Shown one piece after another: positions 1-9,730 of a stretch of DNA of 64,000 nt. A program made the translations under genes and the position numbers. This stretch comes from Centroberyx gerrardi (Eukaryota; Chordata; Actinopteri; Beryciformes; Berycidae), in contig NC_136004.1 of the NCBI RefSeq assembly GCF_048128805.1, positions 18,474,185-18,538,184 of the forward strand. The letters run 5' to 3'. Position 1 is the first letter of the stretch, and each line of letters begins with the position of its first letter. Below the pieces are notes generated by a model. That model saw only the letters and a list, made by a program, of their open reading frames with translations, was not told where the DNA came from and made no database searches.

Positions 1-545
1 GAGGTTATCGGGTTATTGTCAACAGAACAAGTTGTCAGTTTCTTCTTTTCCATGTTATTCAAGTCATCACAGGTGAGAGTCAATCTTAAAAAATACTGAC
101 TGTTCTTTCTTAGGACTTAGGCCTTAAGAACAAGAAGCTGTATGAGAATTTTTTGACAGGGTTTTATTCCCTGAGATAAGTGTTGGTTTTTACATATTTC
201 TTTTTTTTTTATAATCAATAAGCCTGTTTAACCTGTATACTCAAATGTGTGACATTGTCTACTGTAGTCCTCCTATGGCCTTGGGTGTTCTGACACTGTA
301 ATAATGCATCTACTGTAAATCAAAGGTACTATTCTAATGAGTCATGGCAAACTATGGGAGATTAAAAAAAAAATGCTGTCACTGAAAACTGCTGTACACT
401 TTTATGTTATGAGAACATTTTTGTACTGAAGAGAAGTGTCCATCCTGTGTATCCTGTGTCTTATCTTTATGATGTAACCTCCTATGTAACAGAAGTGTCA
501 TATTTATTTATACCATATTTTTAATAAATCACTTTTAAATGTGTG
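1..545 (+). other. Putative 3' UTR end of an upstream plus-strand gene
   Basis: The stretch is AT-rich, lacks a credible coding frame, and ends with an AU-rich run and a canonical AATAAA at 523-528, followed within about 15 bases by a GT-rich segment (GTGTGC). This is the layout of a vertebrate cleavage and polyadenylation region on the plus strand. In mammals the gene downstream of SNX18 is ESM1, transcribed towards SNX18, which would fit this position and strand. No ESM1 coding sequence is visible, so the identity is only a synteny guess. A chance AATAAA in AT-rich DNA is the alternative. Confidence 0.35.
523..528 (+). terminator. Polyadenylation signal AATAAA (putative)
   Basis: Canonical hexamer preceded by an AU-rich run (ATTTATTTATA just upstream) and followed by a GTGTGC stretch at about 540. 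It would end the putative upstream transcript near 540-555. Confidence 0.35.
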
Positions 546-1999
546 CAAGGCTTATTATTGGAATACATTGCATTCATATGTTTTTCCCCCCACCAGATCT
601 ATCTTGCTGCCATCAGAGCATGATTTTTGCATTTCTTCCAGCCTGAGTGAGTTTTCGGCAATTTTCTTTCTCTATATCACTATAGTTGCAGCCTGTTGTC
701 TTCTAAATGATACTTTACTCATTGCAACAAAAGACACAGTGGAGCAAAGGACCAATTAGCAAAAGATTAATCACCATTATCACTTCCTTTCAGTTTCCCG
801 TAATTACTGTAATTGTGACGTCCTAAAAAATAATGAAAGCATCTGCAGGACTTTGCTAGTGAATATATCTCCACCAAGGTGTTGTGTGTTTTCCATCTCA
901 ATAGGAAACTTGTTGTTGTTGAAGTAAATGCCCTCTAAAAAATCTCATTGAATGCCCAGAAGATAAACATGTAATGTGATTTAGAAAAGCACAAGGATCT
1001 TGTTCTGCTGCTGAGGCGATGCTGCTGTGAGTCAGTCCACATGTCTGATGGTATGACGGGGAGAAAGCAATTACACGTTTTTCTGGACCCAAACACACTC
1101 TCATACAGGGGACATACACTATGTCTGCCTCATGTGCACAGATGTTAAAGATTACAGCTCAAAACTGAAAATACAGGCAAAAACACCCTGCACAGAATTT
1201 GTAAATAATCAGTAGTGGTGAGCTGAATGCTCTCACTGACACCAAATGAGCTAATGGGAATGGTGAGAAATGACATTGCAGGTGAGCTCCACACTGAATG
1301 CAACTTGTGACAAACATCACCAGTTTTCAGTTATCATTAACATGGGTCTGTACAGAACAACTTGTTTATGGAATGTGCTGTATTCCAAATATGTATTCAT
1401 CAAAATCTACTATGAAATATGTCAACAGTAATGTCACTGTCCTCCTGAGTTCTTCAGTAATATGATAAATTTATGTGCGTTGTTGCTAATTACCATCAGT
1501 GAGTACAGATTCTGTACAGTCCCACAGCACATTTATGGTGATGACTTCAAGAGATACTTCATTACAGACTTACTGACTTATAGACATACTTCATTTAATT
1601 TATTTGAATGTGATCTCAGCACTTTGGCTCTCTAGTTGATCAGCTGCCTTAATCTCTTCTATGGAGAACACAGTAATGTTTGGCTACTTGGCTTGCTAGT
1701 TAGCCTAAGCAACTGAAATGTTAGCAAACTTATGGCATATTACATACAGATATAGAAGTACTGCTTGTGTAACTATGTGATTTACATTAAAAGTAGAGAG
1801 TATGTGTTGTCTTACAATCATCAAAAGATTTGGATACATCAGCCTACATCACAGTATTGCAGCAGTACAGGTAAACGACTAGATAATGAACCCAAGTACA
1901 TTCGCCCATTGTGGGACAGTCATCAAAATTAATTTGTACACAAGAAGATGATTATTAGAGTAATGTGAAAAATCACATTTGAAATGAAAAGATTTATAG
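546..1999. other. Intergenic, nothing recognised
   Basis: Only short chance open frames (up to about 73 codons) occur on either strand, none resembling a known protein. I see no recognisable repeat, RNA gene or promoter. Confidence 0.6.
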
Positions 2000-2335
2000 T
2001 TAAAGCTTCACTATGCAAGATTTTTAATCTAAATCACAAACCTGGCCTGCAACCATTCCATTGTCAAATACAAAACTTGCTCCTAAACAACAGCGAGCGA
2101 GGGCTACTTTGAGACAAATTGGATTCACCAACAATGGCCAAACTTCTTCACCACCTCCACTCCAGCAGCCACTAACAAGAGGAAATTTAGGGCCGAGGAG
2201 TGCTCAGTTTACTGACATCATATTACATGATTTCTGGGTAATGAAGTTTTCAGACTTTCAAAAAATCAAACCGTTATCTCTCCCTGGCACTTGGGGCTAC
2301 CAAAGTGCAAAGTTGCCTAGTTCAAATTAAAAAGT
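2000..2335. repeat. Possible short interspersed repeat / MITE
   Basis: The left edge (TTAAAGCTTCACTATGCAAG) is nearly the same as the left edge of another segment at 8642 (TTAAAGCTGCACTAGGCAAG), and both continue with ATTTTTA and a TAAATCACAAA motif. The right edge contains TTGCCTAGTT, resembling an inverted version of the left edge. This suggests a dispersed family with imperfect terminal inverted repeats. An 89-codon open frame inside it resembles nothing I know. Boundaries are approximate. Confidence 0.4.
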
Positions 2336-2967
2336 TAAAAGTTGAATTTTCACAATAATACAAATTTTACTGCTCAATAAAGAACAGACATGATTTTTTT
2401 TTATCACACTGTGGCGAAGTTTGACAGCATGCAGGTCAAACTTGACGAACTTGAAAACCACGGCTCTGTACATGCAAACCAGTGTCAGTGCCATAGGTTC
2501 CTCAGAGAACAGCACCATGCAATGTCTAATAAGAGAATAATTATACCAAGTGACTCTCAAAATCTGCCCTTTGCATGTGCGTGCCATTAGACACAGCTAG
2601 ATGAAGTTCAAACTATAATTATATGCATTTCCCCCTGGTGTCTGTTCAGTTTAACAGACCTTTTAAGCGGCTCCACAAGAAAGGTGAAATGGTAATGGTA
2701 GTGCTTTCATTTACGTCTTTGAGGCAGTGCTGGCATTTACAGTGTGCTGGGGTGTCTTGCCACAATCGCAACAATCTATTAGAACATAATATGAGAATAA
2801 AAAGCTCTGTCAAGATTATATGGCACACACTCAGTGCTTAAACTAATGCATGGGAAGGACGTGTTGAAGTGGTTTGAAGAAGATGAGCATGGGCAGCTTT
2901 TCAAAAGACACAAAGGCAAGGGATTTTCACAGTGGTGCAAGATTTAGATGATTTAGATCATCCTCTA
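2336..2967. other. Intergenic, nothing recognised
   Basis: Overlapping chance frames of 60-86 codons on both strands; none shows protein-family features. No repeat recognised. Confidence 0.55.
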
Positions 2968-2973
2968 ACTCCT

Positions 2974-3123
2974 TCACACACACACACACACTCACATAAA
3001 CACATAGACACATACACTAATTTTTGCACATTCCTGCACTCCCCTCACCTCAATCCCAAAACCATTATCCCTCACCCTAATGCAGACATCACACACACAC
3101 TCACACACACTCACGCACACTCA

Positions 3124-3162
<39 letters not shown>

Positions 3163-3163
3163 C
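2974..3163. repeat. (CA)n microsatellite cluster
   Basis: Two CA-rich blocks, one from about 2974 to 3015 with interruptions and a longer one at about 3090-3163, separated by a non-repetitive stretch. The 118-codon plus-strand frame here encodes His/Thr repeats and is a product of the microsatellite, not a gene. Confidence 0.9.
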
Positions 3164-3939
3164 TCTTTTCCTATGTGAGACCACCCCCACACATACCTTT
3201 GAATCATACGATGAGATTGATTACCTCTGGTTTTCTATGTGCAATGTGTCCATGTTCATGTCTGTGTTTAGGCGTGCTGATGATCTAAAAGACTGTATTA
3301 AGATTGTCCATGTCTAGAAACTGCAACAAGCCAGCTCACACTCTATGTATTGCCTGAAATCATTGCCAGAGATGAAAAGGTTTGTGTTGCATGTCATGTC
3401 AGATTTACAGTCTTTTGTCTGGTGGAACACAACAAGCTGTAAAAAGGGGCGGATGCTGACACAAAAGCCAAGCAGATTAGATATAAATTTAACACTTAAT
3501 GGCCGTGTTTTCACTGTAATGTTGCAGCGTTAGAGCTAGGGTTAGTGAATATATGAAATGTTCAGTTTCAGAGGGCTCTGCCAGTGTTGTGCCAGTGATG
3601 AGGTGAATCAGCTGGTTTTATGTTGCATTTTGGTGCTTAGAAAGGTTAAAAACACAAATTGTTTGGCACAATTAGTAAAAATGTTTTTTAAGCCATGGTG
3701 CAGACAGAGCCTGAATCATAGGGAAAGACACACAGTTTCTGTCTTCCAGTCCAATACATGATGGCAGGATTTCAGGAATGTTACAGGGCATTGCAATAGA
3801 CTTGGAAAGTTTGGAGAGGAACTGAAGTTATGGAATGCAAAGTTTTCAAAAGCATCCAGAGACTCTGTTTAGTCTACTGACCTAGTTATCTGGAAAAGAC
3901 CTTACAGGATCCACAAAGGGCAAGAATGATGCTGTGCCA
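3164..3939. other. Intergenic, nothing recognised
   Basis: Short overlapping frames of at most 67 codons on both strands without family resemblance. No repeat structure recognised. Confidence 0.55.
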
Positions 3940-4286
3940 TGTAGCAACTGATAATATAATAACTGCCAGATTATGTAATGTGTCGAAATGTAACATAAAG
4001 ATGTATCAAATGTAATCTATGACTTTTAACTCCATTGGTGACCAGTGGGAATTACAACATTATACAACTTATGAATAGGAATATGTAACAATTAAATCTT
4101 ACTTATTGCCTCTTGAAGTGATGATGTAAAAGTTATTATGTTACAAGTCAATATTATTATTACATCATCAGTTAAAAATATGTTACAGCCCTTATGAAGC
4201 AATAAGGCCAACTAATGTAATGAGTTATTACATTTTCAAAGGCAAATGATTACATTATTCAACAGTTATTACATTATTAGCTCAGA
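3940..4286. mobile_element. AT-rich MITE-like element, copy 1
   Basis: The left end carries AGCAACTGATAATATAATAA, and the right end is an imperfect inverted copy (reverse complement contains AGCTAATAATGTAATAACTG). The interior is full of ATTACATCAT/ATGATGTAAT-type words. A second member with the same termini lies at 54687-55160 in this window, which supports a dispersed non-autonomous DNA transposon family. No open frame and no obvious target duplication were found. Confidence 0.6.
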
Positions 4287-4325
4287 ATGATCATCATAAT
4301 TAAAGGTTGATAAATGAGGGGCGGC
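4282..4325 (+). repeat. 44-bp direct repeat, copy A
   Basis: The segment containing GATCATCATAATTAAAGG recurs at 4894-4937 with only a few differences, in the same orientation about 612 bp away. It abuts the right end of the MITE-like element at 3940-4286. Confidence 0.75.
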
Positions 4326-4893
4326 CTGTTAAAGATCCATAACATCTATGTTCATCTGAATAGGTTCTCAAACCTGTATTAGTGATCACCACAGTGTTAA
4401 GTTTGAAGTCCCATTGCAAAGCGTTTGTCTGGTACTTGTTATTAATTTCTTGACAAGTGATGCTTTATCATTGAGTATGACAACCATGAGTAATGTGTAC
4501 TTCCAAGAAAATTTTCAAATATAGCCAAGAAAAAGAGGAAACAGCGGTATAGAGAAACCGCTGACATCAGGACATGTAGGGTTACCAAATGTTGATGTCT
4601 GGCAGGAAACGGTCACATGCTCGACACTCAGAGGAGTCACGGCTTAAATTATCATTATGCTACTTGTCTGGAATGTTACATGTGCACAATGTCAGCCCTG
4701 GGCTCTGCATGTTTTTCAGTTCAGCATTTCAGTTTCTCTATGCAAAATACAATTTCAGCTTTTTTCTTGAGTTCATGGCCGATTGCTGTGGTTTTAGCTG
4801 TTCTTTTCCTCTTTCCCTTCCCTATGCATGTGTGAAAGAGAGAGACAGAAAGAGAGAGAAAGAATTTGTCTCGATGACTTCAGATATTAGATT

Positions 4894-4937
4894 TCAGAGT
4901 GATCATCATAATTAAAGGTTGATAATTGTGGGGCAGC
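4894..4937 (+). repeat. 44-bp direct repeat, copy B
   Basis: Second copy of the repeat at 4282-4325; GATCATCATAATTAAAGG is shared exactly and the flanks differ at a few positions. The 568 bp between the copies holds only chance open frames. Confidence 0.75.
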
Positions 4938-6350
4938 GTTTAGGAGCAATAACAACCAGGCTATGAGAGAGAAAGCGGTCCACACAGACAAACCCAGATG
5001 GTTAATTCAATCACTTACAACTGCAGTTTAATTTTATAGAGAAGCACTATGTTTAAGGTCTAAAAAGACACATTTTTCTCTACTATTTTCATCTGATAAA
5101 CTATTGCAAGGAAAACCATATAATTGCATTTGAAGTACCGCAAACGTGTCATCCACAAAGTGCCATTTAGTTTATTCATAAAAGCTAATCAAGACATGTA
5201 AAATATCGCATTGGGATTCAGAATGTAACATATTGGTGTCAAAAGCCATAGTGGTCGTCTTTTAGGAGAATGCACTGTTGCACAAATGAAGTAAAACAAA
5301 AAGTCATCCCGCAATCCAGTGCATTCTCCTTTCTTCCCGGAGCACTTTATCTGATTGGCATCAATATTTGGCATGCCACTTTCTTATCTGCCACGAAAGT
5401 GGGTCCTTGTGCATTTATCATCTGCTGGGGAAAAGGATTAGCTGCTTGATTCACTGACAGGCTTTTCCCTGGTTTTTGGCAGTGAGCGGAGCTTTCTCCC
5501 CGCTCTGCAGATGGCAGATGTGATCTGAAATGGCACCAAAGACAAACAGATCATGGTTGTACTGAAAGGAATATGTGTCCAGGGACAACAGAGAAGATTA
5601 GATTTAAGTGTCTTGGGCTATAAACATTCAAAGGTGTAAACAAATGGTGAGGGGATTTGAATTGGTTTGAGGAACTGTTGCTTGATAAATTCATCCCTCG
5701 TTTGCCCCAATTTTCTTTTGGAACACTAGTAGCTGGGCTATGGTAAATGCCATCAGTTTAAAACACATGGTTCATCTACAAGTGTTGCATACTGCTCTTC
5801 ACACTTTTCTTTGTAGGACTGCATTCTTGGCCAAATTGCATAACATGTGCTTTTGTTGTCTTAATTTAATCTAACAATATTAGAAGTGCTCATAATTCTG
5901 CTATTTTGTTGCTATAGCAATACGTTTTGCCAGTGATATGCTCAGAAATGCACGTCCTCTTTATTCTCTTCTCATGCTGCCATCTCAAGGAAAATGTTTA
6001 ACCTTTAGTTGTCATGGGTTGCAGCTTCTCACCTGGTTTTTAAGCCTTTAAGTTCTACTTTTCCCTCTAAAGGACACCAGGAACATAATGGTCCATTAGG
6101 TTTTGACCCACTCAGTGTGTCTGTCTAACCTAAGTAGTCAACTCCCATGTGTCCCACTGTCCATTGATTGGAACCCCCATGGCCACTGCAGTCAATACCT
6201 TCATCCACAGTGGGATCATAACAGACGTCATACACCAGATGTCCGTCCTGATGCTGTGCTCGCCCCTCAAGCCCTGCACAGTCCCACATCAAACATGTCC
6301 TTTTCATTTCTGCATCATCGGACAGTATGCGGTGGAGAGTAACAGGAATG
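4938..6350. other. Intergenic, nothing recognised
   Basis: No coding sequence, RNA gene or interspersed repeat recognised. The part from about 6150 to 6340 is a little richer in GC, with 94-codon frames on both strands that resemble no known protein; it could be a conserved non-coding element, but this cannot be judged from one sequence. Confidence 0.5.
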
Positions 6351-6356
6351 ATGGGA

Positions 6357-6750
6357 GAGAGAGAGAGAGAAAGAGCGAGAGTGGACTGATGACATGTGAC
6401 GTAGGTCATGAGCCAGCCTCAAATCGTCACTAGCACATGGTACCATATGAACCTCGGTCGACTGATCCACGGATTGCCCTCATCCCTCCACTAAAACACA
6501 AATCTACACGTTTAGCTTGATAATCTGTGAATCGGTGTGATGTGTGAGTGTGTGAAACATGAATCTCTGGTCTAGTGTGTGTGTGGGCCATGTCAGCTGG
6601 GAGGCTTGATGACTGCGGTCCACTGTCTGTGGGTGGTGCTGGACAAAGACGGTTGCTGGCTGGTCATCAGAGAGAGAGAGTGTGTGTGTGTGTCTGTGTG
6701 TGTATGAGAGAGACAGAGAGAAAGTGTGCGTGCATGTGTGTGTGTGTGTT
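6357..6750. repeat. GA/GT microsatellites
   Basis: A (GA)n run at about 6357-6372 and a compound (GA)n/(GT)n tract at about 6669-6750. The 95- and 74-codon frames across the second tract are low-complexity artefacts. Confidence 0.85.
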
Positions 6751-6935
6751 CTTGTATTTCTATGCTTATAAGGACCATAATATGTCCTCACAAAGATAGA
6801 ACGATGAAGAAAATCCTCAAAGGAGACAACATTTTGCCTGTCTTTCCTTCTCTAAGGGGCTAGTTTGGGGTTAGTACTTGGGTTTAGGGTTAAGATTAGA
6901 GTTAGGATTAGGTTTAGGTTAGACTAACACCTGGT
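6738..6935 (+). repeat. Dispersed fish repeat with degenerate telomere-like tract
   Basis: A segment reading CTTGTATTTCTATGC...AAGGACC...TGTCCTCACAAAG resembles a common vertebrate repeat whose arms carry GGACC/GGTCC and TCCTCACAA words. It is followed at about 6855-6925 by degenerate GGGTTAG-like units (GGGTTTAGGGTTAAGATTAG and variants). I read the second part as a decayed TTAGGG-type tandem tract. It is not near a chromosome end by any evidence here. Confidence 0.5.
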
Positions 6936-7188
6936 TCATGCTTTCTATATGGCTATAAACTCTGTATAAATGCAGATGTGACGTCTGTGTACCTTTCACA
7001 ATACCTAAAAATGTACGTACTTTAGTGTTACTGTTACTTACCCACCTCCTAGCCAACATGGCCAGTCATTTTGGCTTCAATTATGTCATTTTGGCTGTGC
7101 ACTCCATCATGCTAATTTCCGTGTGAAGCAAAAATGACTAGCTACAGCTAGCCATGTAGTGGAGAGGGTGGAGTGGGGAATGAATTTA

Positions 7189-7220
7189 GCAGTGTGTGTG
7201 TGTGTGTGTATGTGTGTAGG
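7189..7220 (+). repeat. (GT)n microsatellite
   Basis: Run of about ten GT units with one interruption. Confidence 0.9.
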
Positions 7221-7540
7221 TACTTGGGGATGTCATGGCAGAAAGCACACTGCACTTCCCCCAGATGACCACAGTATCATGTGACGCTACAGGCTCAGAT
7301 TTACAGCAGAGCAGCACCACACAGCAGCTAGCCTCGGGCCTCTGCAGCCAGCGGGGCCTGGACAGGTGCCCGGCCATGAGAGGTGAGCCTGTTCCTGAGG
7401 AAATGACAGTAGGTTCACACACGTATGTCTACGCCTCGGCTGGTTCACTGTGCATTACTGAAAACACATCAGAGGGCTGTCATGGCTGCTTAGTGAGAAC
7501 TGTGGCGGAGGTGAAGCAAGTTTTTGCTGATGACTTTGTA

Positions 7541-7584
7541 GTTTCCTTTATCTGGCCACAAGTGTTTCCTTTATCTGGCCACAA
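7541..7584 (+). repeat. Perfect 21-bp tandem duplication
   Basis: A 21-base unit beginning GTTTCCTTTATCTGG occurs at 7541-7561 and again, identically, at 7564-7584, with GT between. It is likely a recent local duplication. Confidence 0.9.
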
Positions 7585-7619
7585 TCATTACAGACTACAG
7601 GCTTTTATTTAGTTGGTTC

Positions 7620-7767
7620 TGACTTATTCCATTCCAGTTGTATTTGCCTTTTTTATTTGTTTATCTTATTGACCTTTATTGATTATTGCTTTATTGTGTG
7701 TAAAGCAATTATTAACGCTATTTTGAAAAGTGCTATACAAATAAAATGTATATTCTTATTATTATTC

Positions 7768-7801
<34 letters not shown>

Positions 7802-7816
7802 AAGTAGTAGTAGAAA
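7620..7816 (+). repeat. LINE-like 3' tail plus (GTA)n microsatellite
   Basis: The stretch TGTAAAGCAATTATTAACGC...GAAAAGTGCTATACAAATAA resembles the conserved 3' tail of fish non-LTR retrotransposons, which typically end in simple repeats. Here the tail runs into ATTATTATT and then about fifteen GTA units at 7768-7812. The family assignment is from memory. Confidence 0.55.
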
Positions 7817-8300
7817 TTCTCAGACTATTAACTTAAGTTTAGCACACATTCTCCCCTGTACTGAAAAGGTTTATCATGCTTCGGATTATGCAGTTTATCA
7901 CACAAATTCAGGTTAGCAAATACAAATACACTTGACAACAAAAGCACCTTAATTTAATGGTTCCCACAAGGATCGTTACATTTTCATCTAATCCAATGCA
8001 GAATGCATATTCAAGGCCTGATTTCAAGACTGATGGCCTTGATAAGTGAGCGACCCTTTACCACCAAACCACCACCAGACCGTTTACTTCTAAAACAGGA
8101 AACTACTTGTGAATAGACAGAGCCTACTGTATGATTGACAGCCATTAGAGTAACTCTAACCCTGAGTGAGAAGATCATTGTGTGTTAGATAGAGGGAAGT
8201 GGCCTCTTCCCTAGTTGGTTGTTTATTGTAATTAGAGCTATAAATGAAACTGTCTCCCAATGGTGATGGGGGGAGGGGAGAATGCACATAGGCTCCGCAA
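7817..8300. other. Intergenic, nothing recognised
   Basis: No coding sequence or recognisable repeat seen. Confidence 0.5.
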
Positions 8301-8314
8301 CACAACAGACAAAA

Positions 8315-8358
8315 AAAACGTGTGCGTGTGTTTGTGTGTGTGTGTTTGTGTGTTTAGG

Positions 8359-8393
<35 letters not shown>

Positions 8394-8396
8394 CTT
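8315..8396 (+). repeat. (TG)n microsatellite
   Basis: Interrupted TG/TTTG tract followed by an uninterrupted run of about fourteen TG units. The minus-strand 93-codon frame is His/Thr-rich because of it. Confidence 0.9.
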
Positions 8397-8641
8397 GGAG
8401 AGCAGCCAGAGGGGTGGGGGTGGGAGGGCAGTCAGCGTTTTTCAGACAACATGAATGAGGCCCCACCGGAGTGAGCTTCCTGTGTGAGGACTATAAAAAC
8501 AAAACCGGGGCTAAAGAATGCAGAGTGCTCCCACATTCCTGAACCTTCTGCCAGGTACAGGCCGCTCTGTCCTCCCCGCTCTCCTGGAATAAAGTGAAAA
8601 TACAACTGTCCCCGCCATGAGCTGCCTGTATCTCCAAAAGG

Positions 8642-8745
8642 TTAAAGCTGCACTAGGCAAGATTTTTATGTAAAAATCCACTCATCTAATCAGCCTAAAT
8701 CACAAAGTGGGGCTGCAAGTAATTGTATAAACTTTCAATTCATGT
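8642..8745 (+). repeat. Relative of the repeat at 2000-2335 (partial)
   Basis: Shares TTAAAGCTGCACTAGGCAAG-like left edge, ATTTTTA and TAAATCACAAA words with 2000-2060. I could not place its right end. Confidence 0.4.
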
Positions 8746-9589
8746 AAAAAAAAAAAAGTTTCAAACACAATTTAGATTTTGATGTCCTTTTCATAATAAA
8801 TGTTTCCCATGCTCAACTGTAATATATATGTATTAGTCATATTGACATTTTTTTTTTATCTGTTTGATAAAGAAAATGATGGTTAGTAACTGGCTATAAA
8901 TCATTCATCTTTTTAACAGGAAAGTAATCCAGCAATGGAGCAACTAATTTCCAAACTGGGACAGTTGGAACAATATAAATCATGGCAATAGCTGGAGATG
9001 TAGCATTTGGTCTAGCTATTTCCAAAAACATTGACAGTGGGTGTAGCGGGATGCTGTTTTCAACCTACCAATATCACACAGACCCAATGATAACAACTTT
9101 ACTGCATTTCTTCTGCTATTTCAAACCAAGCCCACCTACAAAATCTCTCATCCATCCATTCAAAAATTAGACCAAGCCAAATATTGTAACAATTTTAGAA
9201 ACTAAGAACAGCAAAATGTGACTGTGACCTAAAATAAAGTTTTATAAGGAGGGTGTAGCATGTCTGAGCCTCTTCCAGTTCGTGTTATGGGCAGTGCCTC
9301 TGGGAGTGGGCAGAGTGTTGCAGCTCCAGCAGCTCACTCTGCTTAGGTCAGTGCATGACCTCATGGGAGCCGCTGACCAGACCCACATGTTTGGCTAATG
9401 GGGCGGTCACACTTCCTGCACTACTAAGAACTGCTTGTAATGCCACCGAATGAGAACAAAATAATATTCAAACAGGGAGGGGAAAAAAATCTATTTGGCT
9501 CTTTTCTAAGTGCACACACTCGGTTTTGCTTGTAGATTTAAAGGAGGAGGTCAGCGAAATAGTTTGGGGTAAACCCAAGTATATTCAGT
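8746..9589. other. Intergenic, nothing recognised
   Basis: Contains A-rich and T-rich runs and chance frames up to 62 codons only. Confidence 0.5.
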
Positions 9590-9730
9590 GGGTGGGAGGG
9601 TGGTCCAGTGGTTTGGAGACACAGTCCTATAACTGAGGTTTCAATGCTCTGATCCCCAAACCCTTATGCCCCAGCAGTCTGACCCCGCTGGAGTTATTGT
9701 ATTTCATGGGGACAGGCAAAGTAACACAAT
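9590..9730 (+). mobile_element. Decayed tRNA-type SINE remnant
   Basis: GGGTGGTCCAGTGGTTTGGAG resembles a tRNA-like box A as found in fish SINEs, followed by a diverged internal region (GAGGTTTCAATGCTCTGATC in the place of a box B) and a CCCCAGCAGTCTGACCCCG body. It is too diverged to classify. Confidence 0.45.

Noticed and set aside
2932..3288. 118-codon His/Thr-rich frame
   Set aside because: It is generated by the (CA)n microsatellite.
7768..7812. Regular GTA repeat considered as a CRISPR-like or satellite array
   Set aside because: Simple trinucleotide microsatellite at the tail of a retroelement.
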